Shown here: positions 38,188 to 47,341 of the stretch, piece by piece
How the letters are laid out: every line of letters begins with the position of its first letter
Numbering within the stretch: position 1 is the first letter of the stretch
From: Velocimicrobium porci
Lineage (GTDB): Bacteria; Bacillota; Clostridia; Lachnospirales; Lachnospiraceae
Direction: 5' to 3'
Assembly (NCBI RefSeq): GCF_009696045.1
Contig: NZ_VUMT01000004.1
Location: 98,884-162,883, forward strand
DNA: 64,000 nucleotides
Program-made: the position numbers and the translations under genes
Notes under the pieces: model-generated
What the model was told of the DNA's origin: nothing
The model's database searches: none
Seen by the model: the letters and a program-made list of their open reading frames with translations, nothing else

Positions 38188-39840
38188 CTATTCTTCGATT
38201 GTGGCAGGTTTAACACCTTGTTCTTTATAAGTACAATTTACCGTAAACAAATATGTAATCGTCCCATCTTCTTCCCGTTCTGTAATAGCAGGGACTTCGA
38301 TTCTTTCAATAATTGGAATTTGCTTCAAATTTAAAATTAACTTTGCAACCGATATTTTTGTTGTACTTTCTAAGTTAATTACAATTGTTTTTCCTGAAAT
38401 ATTACAAGAAGCCACTGACATAACCGTAGGCAAACTATCCTCCAGTTCTTGAATCAATTCTAAAAACTGTTCATTTTCCGTTTTTGTTTTTCCATAACAT
38501 TCCTCCAATTCATTCAACTGGCTTGTAGCCTGTTCATTCTCCTGGTAAACTTTCTCAATTGGTTTCAATTCAGCAATCTGATTTTTTAACGATTGATTCT
38601 TCGCCTTCTCGCTTTGATATTGCACAGTAGAAAATAGAATCGCAAAAAGTGCAACTCCTATAGACCCCACAAGCAAAACCTTCATGGAAGTCAGATTTTC
38701 CTTCTGTTCCTTTTCCATTGATGCTTCTTTTGATAAAAATCCAATCGGATTCATTGCAGCACCAATAACAGAACTATATTGAACAGACTCACCAATTACC
38801 GATTCCATTCCCTTTTGAAACAAAACCCCATGAAGTTGTTCCAATTTTTCAATATTATATCCTAGTTCTCTTGTCATAAGCGGAACGATTCCTTTCACTT
38901 TCGCTCCATGTCCTGTCAGATGAACTTTCTCAATTTTTTTATCCGGAAATTTTGAATTATAATAATCAATTACTCTGCTTATATTGGAAACCAAGTACCG
39001 AAGCGATTCCGTAACTTCAAATTCAGCCTCATAAGTCGTCCTGTATTCCTCTTGTTGCTGCACTTCAATTGATGTTGCCACTTCCTCCAGCTCCATACCA
39101 AATGCCGGGAAGATAAGCCGTCTGTCATATAACAGATCATTTGCCTCTTTTTCATTCTCTTTTCCAAATATTTTTTTATTATCCAACACCGCTTCTACTG
39201 CTGCCATGACCCCATATGGTATTGTCCGCTGTAACATCAGTCTACCCTGGTTTAGTACACTGACCAATGTAGTCTGCTCATTCATCTGGATAACTAAATC
39301 AACACCCGAAGTAATCTGACGCTTTAACACCTGAAAAATACTATTTCCAATATAATCAATTGCAGTTAACTCAAATCCCATCTCATTTGAAAAACTGAAA
39401 TAATTTTTAATCAAATTCTCAGGTGCAGCAAGTACCAAAAGTTTAATTCCTTTTTCTTCTCCCTCTGTTATTTTCTCCAAAACGGTATAAGAAATCACAT
39501 ATTGTGAAGTATCTACCGGAAAATATTCCTCAGCCTGAGCTTCAACGATTGCTTGTATTTTATTATCTTTTACCAATGGTAGTGTAACCTCACGATTTGC
39601 AATTCTCGTTGATGCAATTGTAAAGATAACTTTTCTATTTTTTATTCCCGCATGCTCCAGCTGTTTTCTAAGCTCTTTGGCAAAGGCAAGCTTATCTCTA
39701 ATATATCCATCTTCAATTGCATTTTTAGGCGTCACAAACTGAATCGCATGATATACTTTTGGATTCTTTTTCCTGTAGTCAATCTCACATACTTTCGTAA
39801 ACTGACTTCCGGCTTCAATGCTCAATACTCTTTTTTTCAT
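38188..39840 (-). CDS. PilM-PilN fusion protein of the type IV pilus
   Basis: A 550-residue protein. The first 355 residues are an actin-fold PilM domain (RVLSIEAGSQFTKVCEID; VILDLGHGAK-type VHLTGHGAKVKGIVP). A linker leads to a membrane segment (about residues 385-405), a coiled coil and a periplasmic-side PilN-like ferredoxin-fold domain. In most type IV pilus systems PilM and PilN are separate proteins that bind through the PilN N-terminus; here they are one chain. The Met at 39840 was chosen because GGGGAG lies just upstream; two earlier in-frame Mets lack this. A TATAAT-like box at 39918-39923 (minus strand) may provide an internal promoter. Confidence 0.82.
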   Translation of the reverse strand: MKKRVLSIEAGSQFTKVCEIDYRKKNPKVYHAIQFVTPKNAIEDGYIRDKLAFAKELRKQLEHAGIKNRKVIFTIASTRIANREVTLPLVKDNKIQAIVEAQAEEYFPVDTSQYVISYTVLEKITEGEEKGIKLLVLAAPENLIKNYFSFSNEMGFELTAIDYIGNSIFQVLKRQITSGVDLVIQMNEQTTLVSVLNQGRLMLQRTIPYGVMAAVEAVLDNKKIFGKENEKEANDLLYDRRLIFPAFGMELEEVATSIEVQQQEEYRTTYEAEFEVTESLRYLVSNISRVIDYYNSKFPDKKIEKVHLTGHGAKVKGIVPLMTRELGYNIEKLEQLHGVLFQKGMESVIGESVQYSSVIGAAMNPIGFLSKEASMEKEQKENLTSMKVLLVGSIGVALFAILFSTVQYQSEKAKNQSLKNQIAELKPIEKVYQENEQATSQLNELEECYGKTKTENEQFLELIQELEDSLPTVMSVASCNISGKTIVINLESTTKISVAKLILNLKQIPIIERIEVPAITEREEDGTITYLFTVNCTYKEQGVKPATIEE

Positions 39841-40037
39841 AACTCTCCCCATTCCTCTCACTTTATTTTCCATTTAAATATTCCGCTTAGATTTGCAAAG
39901 CAAAATTTTATTTTTCCATTATACAATTTTAAATCTCTTCCTTTAAAACTCTATAATAAAAAAATATTGCCACAATCTTTAAAATTGTCCCCTGCTTCTC
40001 GTTCGCTTTTACGTACTCGAAACAGGGAACATTTTCA

Positions 40038-40733
40038 TCATAATGAAACACCAAGTAAGTGAAAATACCACTTAAGCATTTGTTCGCCATAAAGAGCAGA
40101 CAAAAAAATACCAGCTGCTAAATATGGTCCCAGTGCCAAAATATGTTCTTCTTTCCTTATTTTCATTCTGGCAAGATGAATAACAGAACCTAAGATACAT
40201 CCTAAAAAAAATGCAAGGATAACCTTCTTATATCCTAATAAAAGTCCTGCTGCTGCCATCAACTTAATATCTCCGCCACCAATACCTTTTCCTTTCGTGG
40301 CTAAGAATATAAGATACAAAAATCCACTTACAGAGAAAAATCCACTTACATATTCACTCCACCCAGTGAAATTAAACCCCAAATTAATAATACCCAACAG
40401 CCCAATGAGCAAATTTAGTTGCGGTGGAATTTCATATGTTTTTAAATCAATTACACTAATTGCTAACAGAATTGATACTAAAATGCAGTATAAAACACTT
40501 TCCCACTGAAATCCATTTGCCAAGAAAACGAATGTGTAGAGAGTTGCATTTAATAATAATATAGGATTATGCCAATTAAACTTCTTTTTATATTCATGAT
40601 TATATAATTGGTTTACAACTACATCGTCTGAAGTTATTACGGAATAAATAGACTGATTTAATAAGATACCACTTAAAAAGCCTATTATAAAAATCCCAAC
40701 GCACACAATCCAATTGTATCTAATAATTAGCAT
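40038..40733 (-). CDS. pilD: Prepilin peptidase (A24), peptidase domain only
   Basis: A 231-residue membrane aspartic peptidase that cleaves prepilin leaders. Both catalytic Asp motifs are visible: AISVIDLKTYEIP and GKGIGGGDIKLMAAAGLLLG (the GxGD motif). The N-terminal methylase region found in classical PilD, with its Cys pairs, is reduced to one membrane segment and a short loop, so this enzyme may cut without methylating. GAGG lies 9 nt before the ATG, 28 bp after the major pilin gene. Confidence 0.88.
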   Translation of the reverse strand: MLIIRYNWIVCVGIFIIGFLSGILLNQSIYSVITSDDVVVNQLYNHEYKKKFNWHNPILLLNATLYTFVFLANGFQWESVLYCILVSILLAISVIDLKTYEIPPQLNLLIGLLGIINLGFNFTGWSEYVSGFFSVSGFLYLIFLATKGKGIGGGDIKLMAAAGLLLGYKKVILAFFLGCILGSVIHLARMKIRKEEHILALGPYLAAGIFLSALYGEQMLKWYFHLLGVSL

Positions 40734-40761
40734 AAATTGTAACCTCTTTACATCTTATAAC

Positions 40762-41247
40762 TTATAGTTCTCCTACCATAGCATCAAAAGCTTCTACCTT
40801 TTTTTCACCTTTAACTGGTGTAACTGTAATTTGCTTATTACTTTTGCTAATTGTTACTTCAAAGTTTTCAACTGTTTTTCCTTTTTCAGATTTCATTTTT
40901 TTCTTAAAATCGGCTAACGAATTATATGTAAGTGCTTGCACCTTTTCAATAAAAGCTTTTTTAAATTCAGCATTCTCACCTTCTTGCTTATTACCCCATA
41001 CCATAATAGTTGTATCCTTGTCTGGTGCCTCTTCCGCTAATTCTGTATAAGCACTCACCGCTGCCGAACAAAATCCCCCCATAACCTGATAATCCTTTGA
41101 TTCTTTTGATTTCTCAATATAAGGAATAACCTGTGCTCCGACAATTCCAACTAAGATTGCCATAATTGCCATAACTACAATCAATTCTACAAGTGAAAAT
41201 CCCTTATTCCCCAAATGTTTCTTTTTTTGTTGTTCTTTGTTTTCCAT
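40762..41247 (-). CDS. Major type IV pilin
   Basis: A 161-residue type IV pilin. The leader ends in NKG, followed by FSLVELIVVMAIMAILVGIV with Glu+5. The mature part has the size of a major pilin and the usual lack of identifiable domain. It stands between pilC and pilD and has its own strong AGGAGG ribosome site and a structured leader with two perfect hairpins, which suits high expression. Confidence 0.9.
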   Translation of the reverse strand: MENKEQQKKKHLGNKGFSLVELIVVMAIMAILVGIVGAQVIPYIEKSKESKDYQVMGGFCSAAVSAYTELAEEAPDKDTTIMVWGNKQEGENAEFKKAFIEKVQALTYNSLADFKKKMKSEKGKTVENFEVTISKSNKQITVTPVKGEKKVEAFDAMVGEL

Positions 41248-41284
41248 TCCTAATCCTCCTATTTTACCTTAAATCTTATTTATC

Positions 41285-41403
41285 AATTAATTCAGTTATC
41301 CTCTTGGCAGATAACTAAAATTAATTCCCCTATTTAATGATGTTGGGGTCAAAAGATATTTTGACCCCTGATACCTACGGATGACTACGCACTTTGTGGT
41401 ATC
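41285..41403 (-). promoter_or_regulatory. Hairpin cluster between pilC and the pilin gene
   Basis: Three inverted repeats lie in tandem: GATACC/GGTATC (41370-41375 with 41398-41403), a perfect 10-bp stem GGGGTCAAAA/TTTTGACCCC (41345-41354 with 41359-41368) and AATTAATT-AGTTATC/GATAACT-AATTAATT (41285-41326, 9-nt loop). No T tract follows, so these are probably processing or mRNA-stability elements that let the pilin message outlive the rest of the operon; that is inference. Confidence 0.6.
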
Positions 41404-42610
41404 ATTTAATACCTTTATAGACATTCAACATTGGTAACATAATTGCCAATATAATTGGAACAATAACAAGTGCCATTAAGATGATAATAATTGGCTCTAA
41501 CGCAGCTGTCAGTGCACCAGTTGCAAGCTCAACCTCTTCTTCATAATAATCTGCCACACCATCAAGCATATCCTCCATATTACCTGTTTCTTCCCCAATC
41601 TTCATCATATGATAAACCATCGGTGGAAATACTCCGGATGCTTCCAAAACTCTTGACAATGCAATTCCTTGTTCCACATCATCTTTTGCCTTAATTAATA
41701 CCTGGCAAATTATTTTATTGTCCATAATTTTTGATATAATACCGACCGCATCAACAAGCGAAATACCGGCACCAAGCAAAGTGCTTAATACTCTCGTCAA
41801 TCGTGCAGACGCAGATTTTATCGTCAATTTTCCAAATAAGGGTATTTTTAAAAGAATTTTTCCATATAGAATAGATCCACGCTCTGTTTTTTTCAAAGCA
41901 TGAATTCCAAAAATAATAAGACCTATTATGCCAGCAATATAAAGTCCGTTATGTTGAACAAAACTGCTAACATGAATTACTGCCTGCGTTATCTTAGGAA
42001 GTTCCATATCAATCTCCTCAAATGTTTCCATAAATTGAGGAATAATCTTCACCATCATAATAATAACAACTGCAATAACTACTAATATTAAAATAATTGG
42101 ATATACAAGTGCTTTTGCAACTACACCTTTTAATTTAGCATCCTTTTCAAAATGAATTGCCATACGAGAAAACGCATTTTCAAGACTCCCTGACGCTTCT
42201 CCTGCCTCTACCATATTAATTAAAATTGCCGGAAATATTTTTCCCTGCCCTCTCATTGCTTCTGCAAGTGTGGTTCCCTTTTCTACTTCAACGGAAACCT
42301 CCCATATTGCTTTTTGAAAAACTTTATTTTCTGTCTGGTCATATAAAATGTGCAGTGCATTTACAACAGTAATGCCAGAATCTAATATGCTTGCAAACTG
42401 TCTGCAAAAAACACTCAAATCTCTTGCTTTTACTTTTGAAGTAATATTTAAACTAATCTCTTTATTCCAAATTGTAAGTGCAGATAAAGAAACAGGAATA
42501 AGTCCCTCTGCTTTTAAGGCTATTTTAACTGCTTCTTCATTTGCAGCCTCAATCGTTCCCTTTTTTTGTTTTCCGTCCTTTTGTATAGCAACATAATTAT
42601 AGTTAGGCAT
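41402..42610 (-). CDS. pilC: PilC/GspF-type inner-membrane platform protein
   Basis: A 402-residue platform protein with two repeated GspF domains (about 65-190 and 265-390) and three membrane helices. The repeats are seen as LSVFCRQFASILDSGITVVNAL and SARLTRVLSTLLGAGISLVDAV, shortened here to FCRQFASILDSG and RVLSTLLGAG. It anchors the pilus and contacts PilB and PilT. The Met at 42610 (MPNYNYVAI) was chosen because GGGGGA lies upstream of it. Confidence 0.92.
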   Translation of the reverse strand: MPNYNYVAIQKDGKQKKGTIEAANEEAVKIALKAEGLIPVSLSALTIWNKEISLNITSKVKARDLSVFCRQFASILDSGITVVNALHILYDQTENKVFQKAIWEVSVEVEKGTTLAEAMRGQGKIFPAILINMVEAGEASGSLENAFSRMAIHFEKDAKLKGVVAKALVYPIILILVVIAVVIIMMVKIIPQFMETFEEIDMELPKITQAVIHVSSFVQHNGLYIAGIIGLIIFGIHALKKTERGSILYGKILLKIPLFGKLTIKSASARLTRVLSTLLGAGISLVDAVGIISKIMDNKIICQVLIKAKDDVEQGIALSRVLEASGVFPPMVYHMMKIGEETGNMEDMLDGVADYYEEEVELATGALTAALEPIIIILMALVIVPIILAIMLPMLNVYKGIK

Positions 42611-42738
42611 TTCTTTTTCCCCCATTTCTCTACCACACGCATAACTCTTATTTACTGTCTGTATATATAATAGATTATATTTTTACTTTTTGCAAACATA
42701 TAATCAATACTGCCAAAATAAGAACAAAAACAACAAAA

Positions 42739-43797
42739 TTAATACAGCTTTCGTTCCAATGCAGCCGGATCCTGAGCATATTCCAATGCCTGCTCTGCAT
42801 CGATCTTCCGTTGCAGATACAAGTCATAAATTGCATCATCCATCATCTGCATGCCCGCCTTACGGCTTGTCTGAATAATTGATGTAATCTGATGTGTTTT
42901 CGATTCACGGATTAAATTTTTGATTGCCGGTGTTGCATTCATAACTTCATAAGCGGCAATTCTCCCTTTTCCTTCTGTCATAGGAATCAGTTGCTGTGAG
43001 ATAACCGATTCTAATACCGAAGCAAGCTGAATTCGAATCTGTTGTTGCTGATGAGGTGGAAATACATCAATAATTCGGTCTATCGTAGCTGCCGCACCAA
43101 TCGTATGTAAAGTAGAAAATACAAGATGCCCTGTTTCTGCAGCTGTAATTGCTGTTGATATCGTATCCAAATCTCTCATTTCCCCGACTAAAATAACATC
43201 CGGATCCTCTCTAAGAGCGGCTCTCAACGCATTTGCATAAGAAATTGTATCTAATCCAACTTCTCGTTGATTAACAATAGCTTTTGCATGATTATGTAAA
43301 TACTCAATCGGATCCTCCAACGTAATTACATGAGAACTATAATTTTGATTAATTACATCAAGTAAAGAAGCTAAAGAAGTTGACTTACCACTTCCAGTCG
43401 GACCCGTTACCAGCACAAGTCCTCTTTTCTTCTTTGTAAGCTCAACTACTGATTCAGGAATTCCCAATTCCTGAACGGAAGGAATTCTCGTCCCAACTAC
43501 ACGAATAACACCGGCAAAAGAACCTCTTTGTTTAAACACATTTACACGGTATCGTCCAACATTCGGAATCGAATATGCAAAATCAACTTCTCCCTTTTTT
43601 TCTAAAGTTGTTTTAAACTTATCGGATAAAATTGGGAAAATAAGCTGTTCTGTTTCCTCTGGTAAAAGTTTCTTATAATCCATATCATACAAAATTCCGT
43701 TAATTCTGCATTTTGGTGGAACACCTACTGTAATATGTAAATCCGATGCCCCTTTTTCCTTTGCCTCCATCAATAGCGTTTCCATTGTAAAATCCAT
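42739..43797 (-). CDS. pilT: Type IV pilus retraction ATPase PilT
   Basis: A 352-residue hexameric ATPase powering pilus retraction. Walker A GPTGSGKST, Asp box (ITLEDPIEYLH), Walker B (VILVGEMRD) and the His box (GHLVFSTLHTIGAA) are all present, and the N-terminal SDLHI start is typical. The Met at 43797 follows a GAGGAGG site and begins 2 bp after the pilB stop codon, so the two ATPases are co-translated. It shows that the pili can retract, hence twitching motility or DNA uptake is possible. Confidence 0.93.
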   Translation of the reverse strand: MDFTMETLLMEAKEKGASDLHITVGVPPKCRINGILYDMDYKKLLPEETEQLIFPILSDKFKTTLEKKGEVDFAYSIPNVGRYRVNVFKQRGSFAGVIRVVGTRIPSVQELGIPESVVELTKKKRGLVLVTGPTGSGKSTSLASLLDVINQNYSSHVITLEDPIEYLHNHAKAIVNQREVGLDTISYANALRAALREDPDVILVGEMRDLDTISTAITAAETGHLVFSTLHTIGAAATIDRIIDVFPPHQQQQIRIQLASVLESVISQQLIPMTEGKGRIAAYEVMNATPAIKNLIRESKTHQITSIIQTSRKAGMQMMDDAIYDLYLQRKIDAEQALEYAQDPAALERKLY

Positions 43798-43798
43798 G

Positions 43799-45535
43799 TT
43801 ATACCTCCTCATACGCAATACGTTTCATTTCTTCCATCGAAGTAATTCCTTTACATACATAATTGGCCGCACTCCTGCTCAGCACTCTCATGCCTTCCGA
43901 AACAGCAATCTCATTAATCTCATCCGCTGTTTTATGACTGCTAATGGCATACCGAAGACTTGAATTAACCGGCATAATCTCATACACACCAATTCGTCCC
44001 ATATAACCTGTCCCGTTACAGTATGGACATGCTACATGCCCAGGCTCGCAAATTACAAGTTTTTTCTCCTCCGCAACACCTAAAAAGTGTTTTTCTTCTC
44101 TTGTCGCCTCCCGCTCAACTTTACAATGTACGCATAGCTTCCGCACAAGCCTCTGGGCAATTACGCCAATCACCGAATCTGCAATCAGGTAATCTTCAAC
44201 TCCCATATCCGATAACCGGGTTATTGTACTTGCCGCACTATTCGTATGAAGCGTGCTGACAACAAGGTGTCCTGTTATTGAAGCCTTAACAGCAATCTGT
44301 GCTGTTTCACTGTCACGAATCTCACCAATCATAATAATATCCGGATCCTGCCGTAAAATAGAACGAAGTGCAGAAGCAAACGTAAGATTTGCCTTAGGAT
44401 TTACCTGTACCTGATTAATTCCTGTGACATTCGCTTCCACCGGATCCTCAACGGTTACAATATTAACCCCATCATGATTTAACTCAGACAATACTGTGTA
44501 AAGTGTAGTAGACTTTCCGCTTCCGGTCGGACCCGTTACTAAAATAATCCCGTGTGGGTGTTTTAAAATCGTATTGAACTTCTCTAAATCATCAGGAAAC
44601 ATTCCAAGTTCCTGCCTGGATTTTGTAAGTCCTTCCTTAGATGTAAGGCGCATAACAACCTTTTCACCATAGACCGTCGGCAAAACAGAAATACGAATAT
44701 CATATTCCCTTCTATCAACAATACTCGTCATTCTTCCATCCTGGGCCTTCCGTTTCTCAGAAATATCCATTCCGCTAACAATCTTAATTCGTGCTACAAT
44801 CGCAGGCAGAAGGGAAATATCGTGTCGCATCTCCTCCTGCAGGATACCATCAATTCGAAAGCGAATCCGAACCTGATGCTCCATTGGTTCAATATGAATA
44901 TCACTGGCACGCTTATGAACAGCCTGCTCCACAATCTGAGTCACAAGACGGACAATTGGAGCCTGACTGACTTCATCCGTTCCCGTAAACTCATCCTTGC
45001 CATTCTTTCGTCCATACTGTTCCTCTCTCTCCCTCGTATACTGCTCTGCAACTTTCATCGCTTCCACATTTCCATAGTAACGGTCAATCGTAGCTGCCAC
45101 CTCCTGAGGGGTAGCCACAACAGGAGAAATCTGGAGATTTGTAATAATCGCCAAATCATCAATTGCACGAATGTCCATCGGATCTGCCATTGCAACTTTC
45201 AAAATATTAGGATTATTTTCTCCAAAAGAAAATGGAATTAATGAATACTTCCGAAGAACTGATTCATTGACCAATCCAATAATTTCCTCTGGAATACAAA
45301 TAGCATGGAGAGAAACCATTTCCATTCCCAACTGCTCGCATAATCCCTCTGCAATCTCATGCTCAGTTGTAAATCCCAAATCCACCAAAATAAGTCCTAA
45401 CTTTTCCTTTCGTTTTCCCTGTTCCTTCAAAGCCAATTCCAATTGTTCCCCGGTAATCACTCCCGCATCAACAAGAAGATCACCCAAACGTTTTTTTCTT
45501 CTACCAAGTTTCCCTTTTGTTAACATCTCTCTCAT
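43799..45535 (-). CDS. pilB: Type IV pilus assembly ATPase PilB/GspE
   Basis: A protein of about 578 residues that powers pilus extension. The N-terminal MshEN domain (RLGDLLVDAGVITGEQLELAL ... FVVNESVLRKYSLIP-like), known in relatives to bind cyclic-di-GMP, is followed by the ATPase core with Walker A GPTGSGKST, IVTVEDPVE, Walker B IIMIGEIRD and a zinc-binding pair CVHC/CPYC near the end. The start at 45535 was chosen because GGGGA lies 9 nt upstream; other in-frame Mets are close. It is the first gene of the pilus operon. MshEN links it conceptually to the GGDEF-EAL protein. Confidence 0.92.
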   Translation of the reverse strand: MREMLTKGKLGRRKKRLGDLLVDAGVITGEQLELALKEQGKRKEKLGLILVDLGFTTEHEIAEGLCEQLGMEMVSLHAICIPEEIIGLVNESVLRKYSLIPFSFGENNPNILKVAMADPMDIRAIDDLAIITNLQISPVVATPQEVAATIDRYYGNVEAMKVAEQYTREREEQYGRKNGKDEFTGTDEVSQAPIVRLVTQIVEQAVHKRASDIHIEPMEHQVRIRFRIDGILQEEMRHDISLLPAIVARIKIVSGMDISEKRKAQDGRMTSIVDRREYDIRISVLPTVYGEKVVMRLTSKEGLTKSRQELGMFPDDLEKFNTILKHPHGIILVTGPTGSGKSTTLYTVLSELNHDGVNIVTVEDPVEANVTGINQVQVNPKANLTFASALRSILRQDPDIIMIGEIRDSETAQIAVKASITGHLVVSTLHTNSAASTITRLSDMGVEDYLIADSVIGVIAQRLVRKLCVHCKVEREATREEKHFLGVAEEKKLVICEPGHVACPYCNGTGYMGRIGVYEIMPVNSSLRYAISSHKTADEINEIAVSEGMRVLSRSAANYVCKGITSMEEMKRIAYEEV

Positions 45536-45728
45536 AAAACCCATTCCCCTTTTCCAGACTAAATACAATTCTATCATAAGTCCCAGTAATTGAACAGTCG
45601 TTTTTCCTACTAAGTTCCAAAAACTGTTTCAAAAATACACATTTTCCCACGCACTCTTCACCATTCACTACTTTCTATTCACAAAAAACAATATAAAAAT
45701 ATTTTTTGTATAAATTATGAAATTAATA

Positions 45729-45757
45729 TTGACATTTCAAAACTTATATCGTATAAT
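45729..45757 (+). promoter_or_regulatory. Perfect consensus sigma-A promoter driving a small RNA
   Basis: TTGACA (45729-45734) and TATAAT (45752-45757) with exactly 17-bp spacing, both perfect. It points away from the pilus operon into a region with no gene. Confidence 0.85.
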
Positions 45758-45763
45758 AACACC

Positions 45764-45894
45764 ATAAGATAACAACACGTTATCAATAATAGTTATACTC
45801 CCTATATTTAGGGTGCATAATATATTACTCCATCCTCAAAAAACTCATTTTATAATCAAAAACGACCCTTCCCTCAGGGTCGTTTTTGATTATA
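45764..45894 (+). ncRNA. Candidate orphan small RNA of about 130 nt
   Basis: Downstream of a perfect promoter the DNA carries no convincing ORF and ends at a 19-bp terminator. The predicted RNA contains GATAAC/GTTATC and CCCTA/TAGGG hairpins, followed by a single-stranded-looking C-rich stretch (TTACTCCATCCTC) before the terminator. CUCC-type motifs opposite Shine-Dalgarno sequences are typical of Firmicutes trans-acting RNAs. It lies on the plus strand between pilB and gltA, both on the minus strand. It has no evident relation to a known RNA family by eye. Confidence 0.55.
45851..45894. terminator. Strong bidirectional terminator
   Basis: A 19-bp perfect stem (ATAATCAAAAACGACCCT paired with AGGGTCGTTTTTGATTAT, plus the flanking T-A pair) closes on a 6-nt loop. 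It ends the candidate small RNA on the plus strand and can catch read-through from gltA on the minus strand. Confidence 0.9.
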
Positions 45895-45910
45895 TAAAAC
45901 ATAGAAAGAA

Positions 45911-45943
45911 GGAAGAAGCTCTGAAAAAACTTCTTCCTTTTTT
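45911..45943 (-). terminator. Terminator of the nfnAB/gltA transcript
   Basis: GGAAGAAG (45911-45918) pairs with CTTCTTCC (45930-45937), followed by a T-rich stretch on each strand, just downstream of the gltA stop codon. Confidence 0.7.
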
Positions 45944-45952
45944 GCATTACCA

Positions 45953-47341
45953 TTATTTATTTAAAAATTCGTCAATTCCTTTGGCTGCAGCTTTTCCAGC
46001 TCCCATTGCAAGAATAACTGTAGCAGCACCGGTAACTGCATCTCCACCGGCATAAACGCCTTCTTTTGTCGTTTTACCATCTTCTTCATTTGCTACAATA
46101 CATTGCCATTTATTGATATCTAATCCTTCCGTTGTAGAAGAAATTAATGGATTTGGACTTGTACCTAAAGACATAATAACGGTATCTACATCAATTGTAA
46201 ATTCAGAACCTTCTACTTCTACTGGTCTTCTTCTTCCAGAAGCATCCGGCTCTCCAAGTTCCATCTTAACACAAACAATTCCTTTTACCCATCCATTTTC
46301 ATCTACAAGGATTTCTTTTGGATTTGTAAGCAGGTCAAAGATGATTCCTTCTTCCTTTGCATGATGTACTTCTTCGACTCTGGCTGGAAGCTCTGCTTCA
46401 CTTCTACGATATACAATATGTACTTCCGCACCAAGACGAAGTGCTGTTCTTGCAGCATCCATTGCTACGTTACCGCCACCAACAACAGCAACCTTTTTGC
46501 CACCGATAATTGGTGTATCATAATCCTCATCAAATGCTTTCATTAAGTTAGAACGTGTTAAATATTCATTTGCTGAAAATACGCCATTTGCATTTTCTCC
46601 CGGAATTCCCATAAATTTTGGAAGTCCTGCACCGGAACCGATAAATACAGCATCAAATCCTTCTTCTTTTAACAGTTCATCAATTGTTGTAGATTTACCA
46701 ATTACTACATTTGTTTCTATTTTTACACCTAGTGATTTTACATTTTCAATTTCAGATTGTACAACCGTAGATTTTGGTAAACGGAATTCCGGAATACCAT
46801 AAGATAATACTCCGCCTGCTTCATGTAATGCTTCAAATATTGTCACATCATAACCTGCCTTTGCCAAATCACCGGCACAAGTTAAACCTGCAGGACCGGA
46901 ACCAATTACTGCAACTTTTTTTCCATTTTTGTTCTCCGGTGCTTGTGGTTTAATATTATTTTCTCTTGCCCAGTCAGCTACAAAACGCTCCAGCTTACCA
47001 ATTGATACCGGTTCTCCTTTAATTCCACGGATACATTTGCTCTCGCACTGGGATTCCTGTGGACATACACGACCGCATACTGCCGGCAATGCAGAGTATT
47101 TGCTAATGACTCCGTATGCTTCTGCAATCTGTCCTTCTTTTACTTCTTTAATAAAGGAAGGAATATCAATTGCTACCGGACAACCTTGAATACATCTTGC
47201 ATTTTTACATGTAAGACAGCGTTCTGCTTCTGCCATTGCTTCTTCTTTATTATATCCCAAACAAACTTCTTCAAAATTTGTAGCACGCACTTTTGGTTCT
47301 TGTTCTCTTACCGGAACTCTTTTCAATACATCGACTGCCAT
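45953..47341 (-). CDS. NADPH-binding subunit of NfnAB / glutamate synthase small-chain-like
   Basis: A 462-residue FAD/NADPH-binding iron-sulfur flavoprotein of the GltD/NfnB type. The N-terminal Cys clusters (CLTCKNARCIQGCPVAIDIP; CGRVCPQESQCESKCIRG) hold two [4Fe-4S] clusters, followed by two Rossmann motifs (VIGSGPAGLTCAGDLAKAG; VVGGGNVAMDAART). With the partner gene just upstream it would form the electron-bifurcating NADH-dependent ferredoxin:NADP+ oxidoreductase. Its ATG overlaps the partner stop codon by one base (TAATG), so they are co-translated. Confidence 0.92.
   Translation of the reverse strand: MAVDVLKRVPVREQEPKVRATNFEEVCLGYNKEEAMAEAERCLTCKNARCIQGCPVAIDIPSFIKEVKEGQIAEAYGVISKYSALPAVCGRVCPQESQCESKCIRGIKGEPVSIGKLERFVADWARENNIKPQAPENKNGKKVAVIGSGPAGLTCAGDLAKAGYDVTIFEALHEAGGVLSYGIPEFRLPKSTVVQSEIENVKSLGVKIETNVVIGKSTTIDELLKEEGFDAVFIGSGAGLPKFMGIPGENANGVFSANEYLTRSNLMKAFDEDYDTPIIGGKKVAVVGGGNVAMDAARTALRLGAEVHIVYRRSEAELPARVEEVHHAKEEGIIFDLLTNPKEILVDENGWVKGIVCVKMELGEPDASGRRRPVEVEGSEFTIDVDTVIMSLGTSPNPLISSTTEGLDINKWQCIVANEEDGKTTKEGVYAGGDAVTGAATVILAMGAGKAAAKGIDEFLNK

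Noticed and set aside
41248..41401. Cyclic-di-GMP riboswitch before the pilin gene
   Set aside because: The pilin leader has hairpins but lacks the conserved bases of GEMM-I or GEMM-II RNAs.
45813..46055. Plus-strand ORF of 80 codons over the small RNA and gltA end
   Set aside because: It runs through the strong terminator stem and antisense to gltA, has no ribosome site and an unlikely composition.
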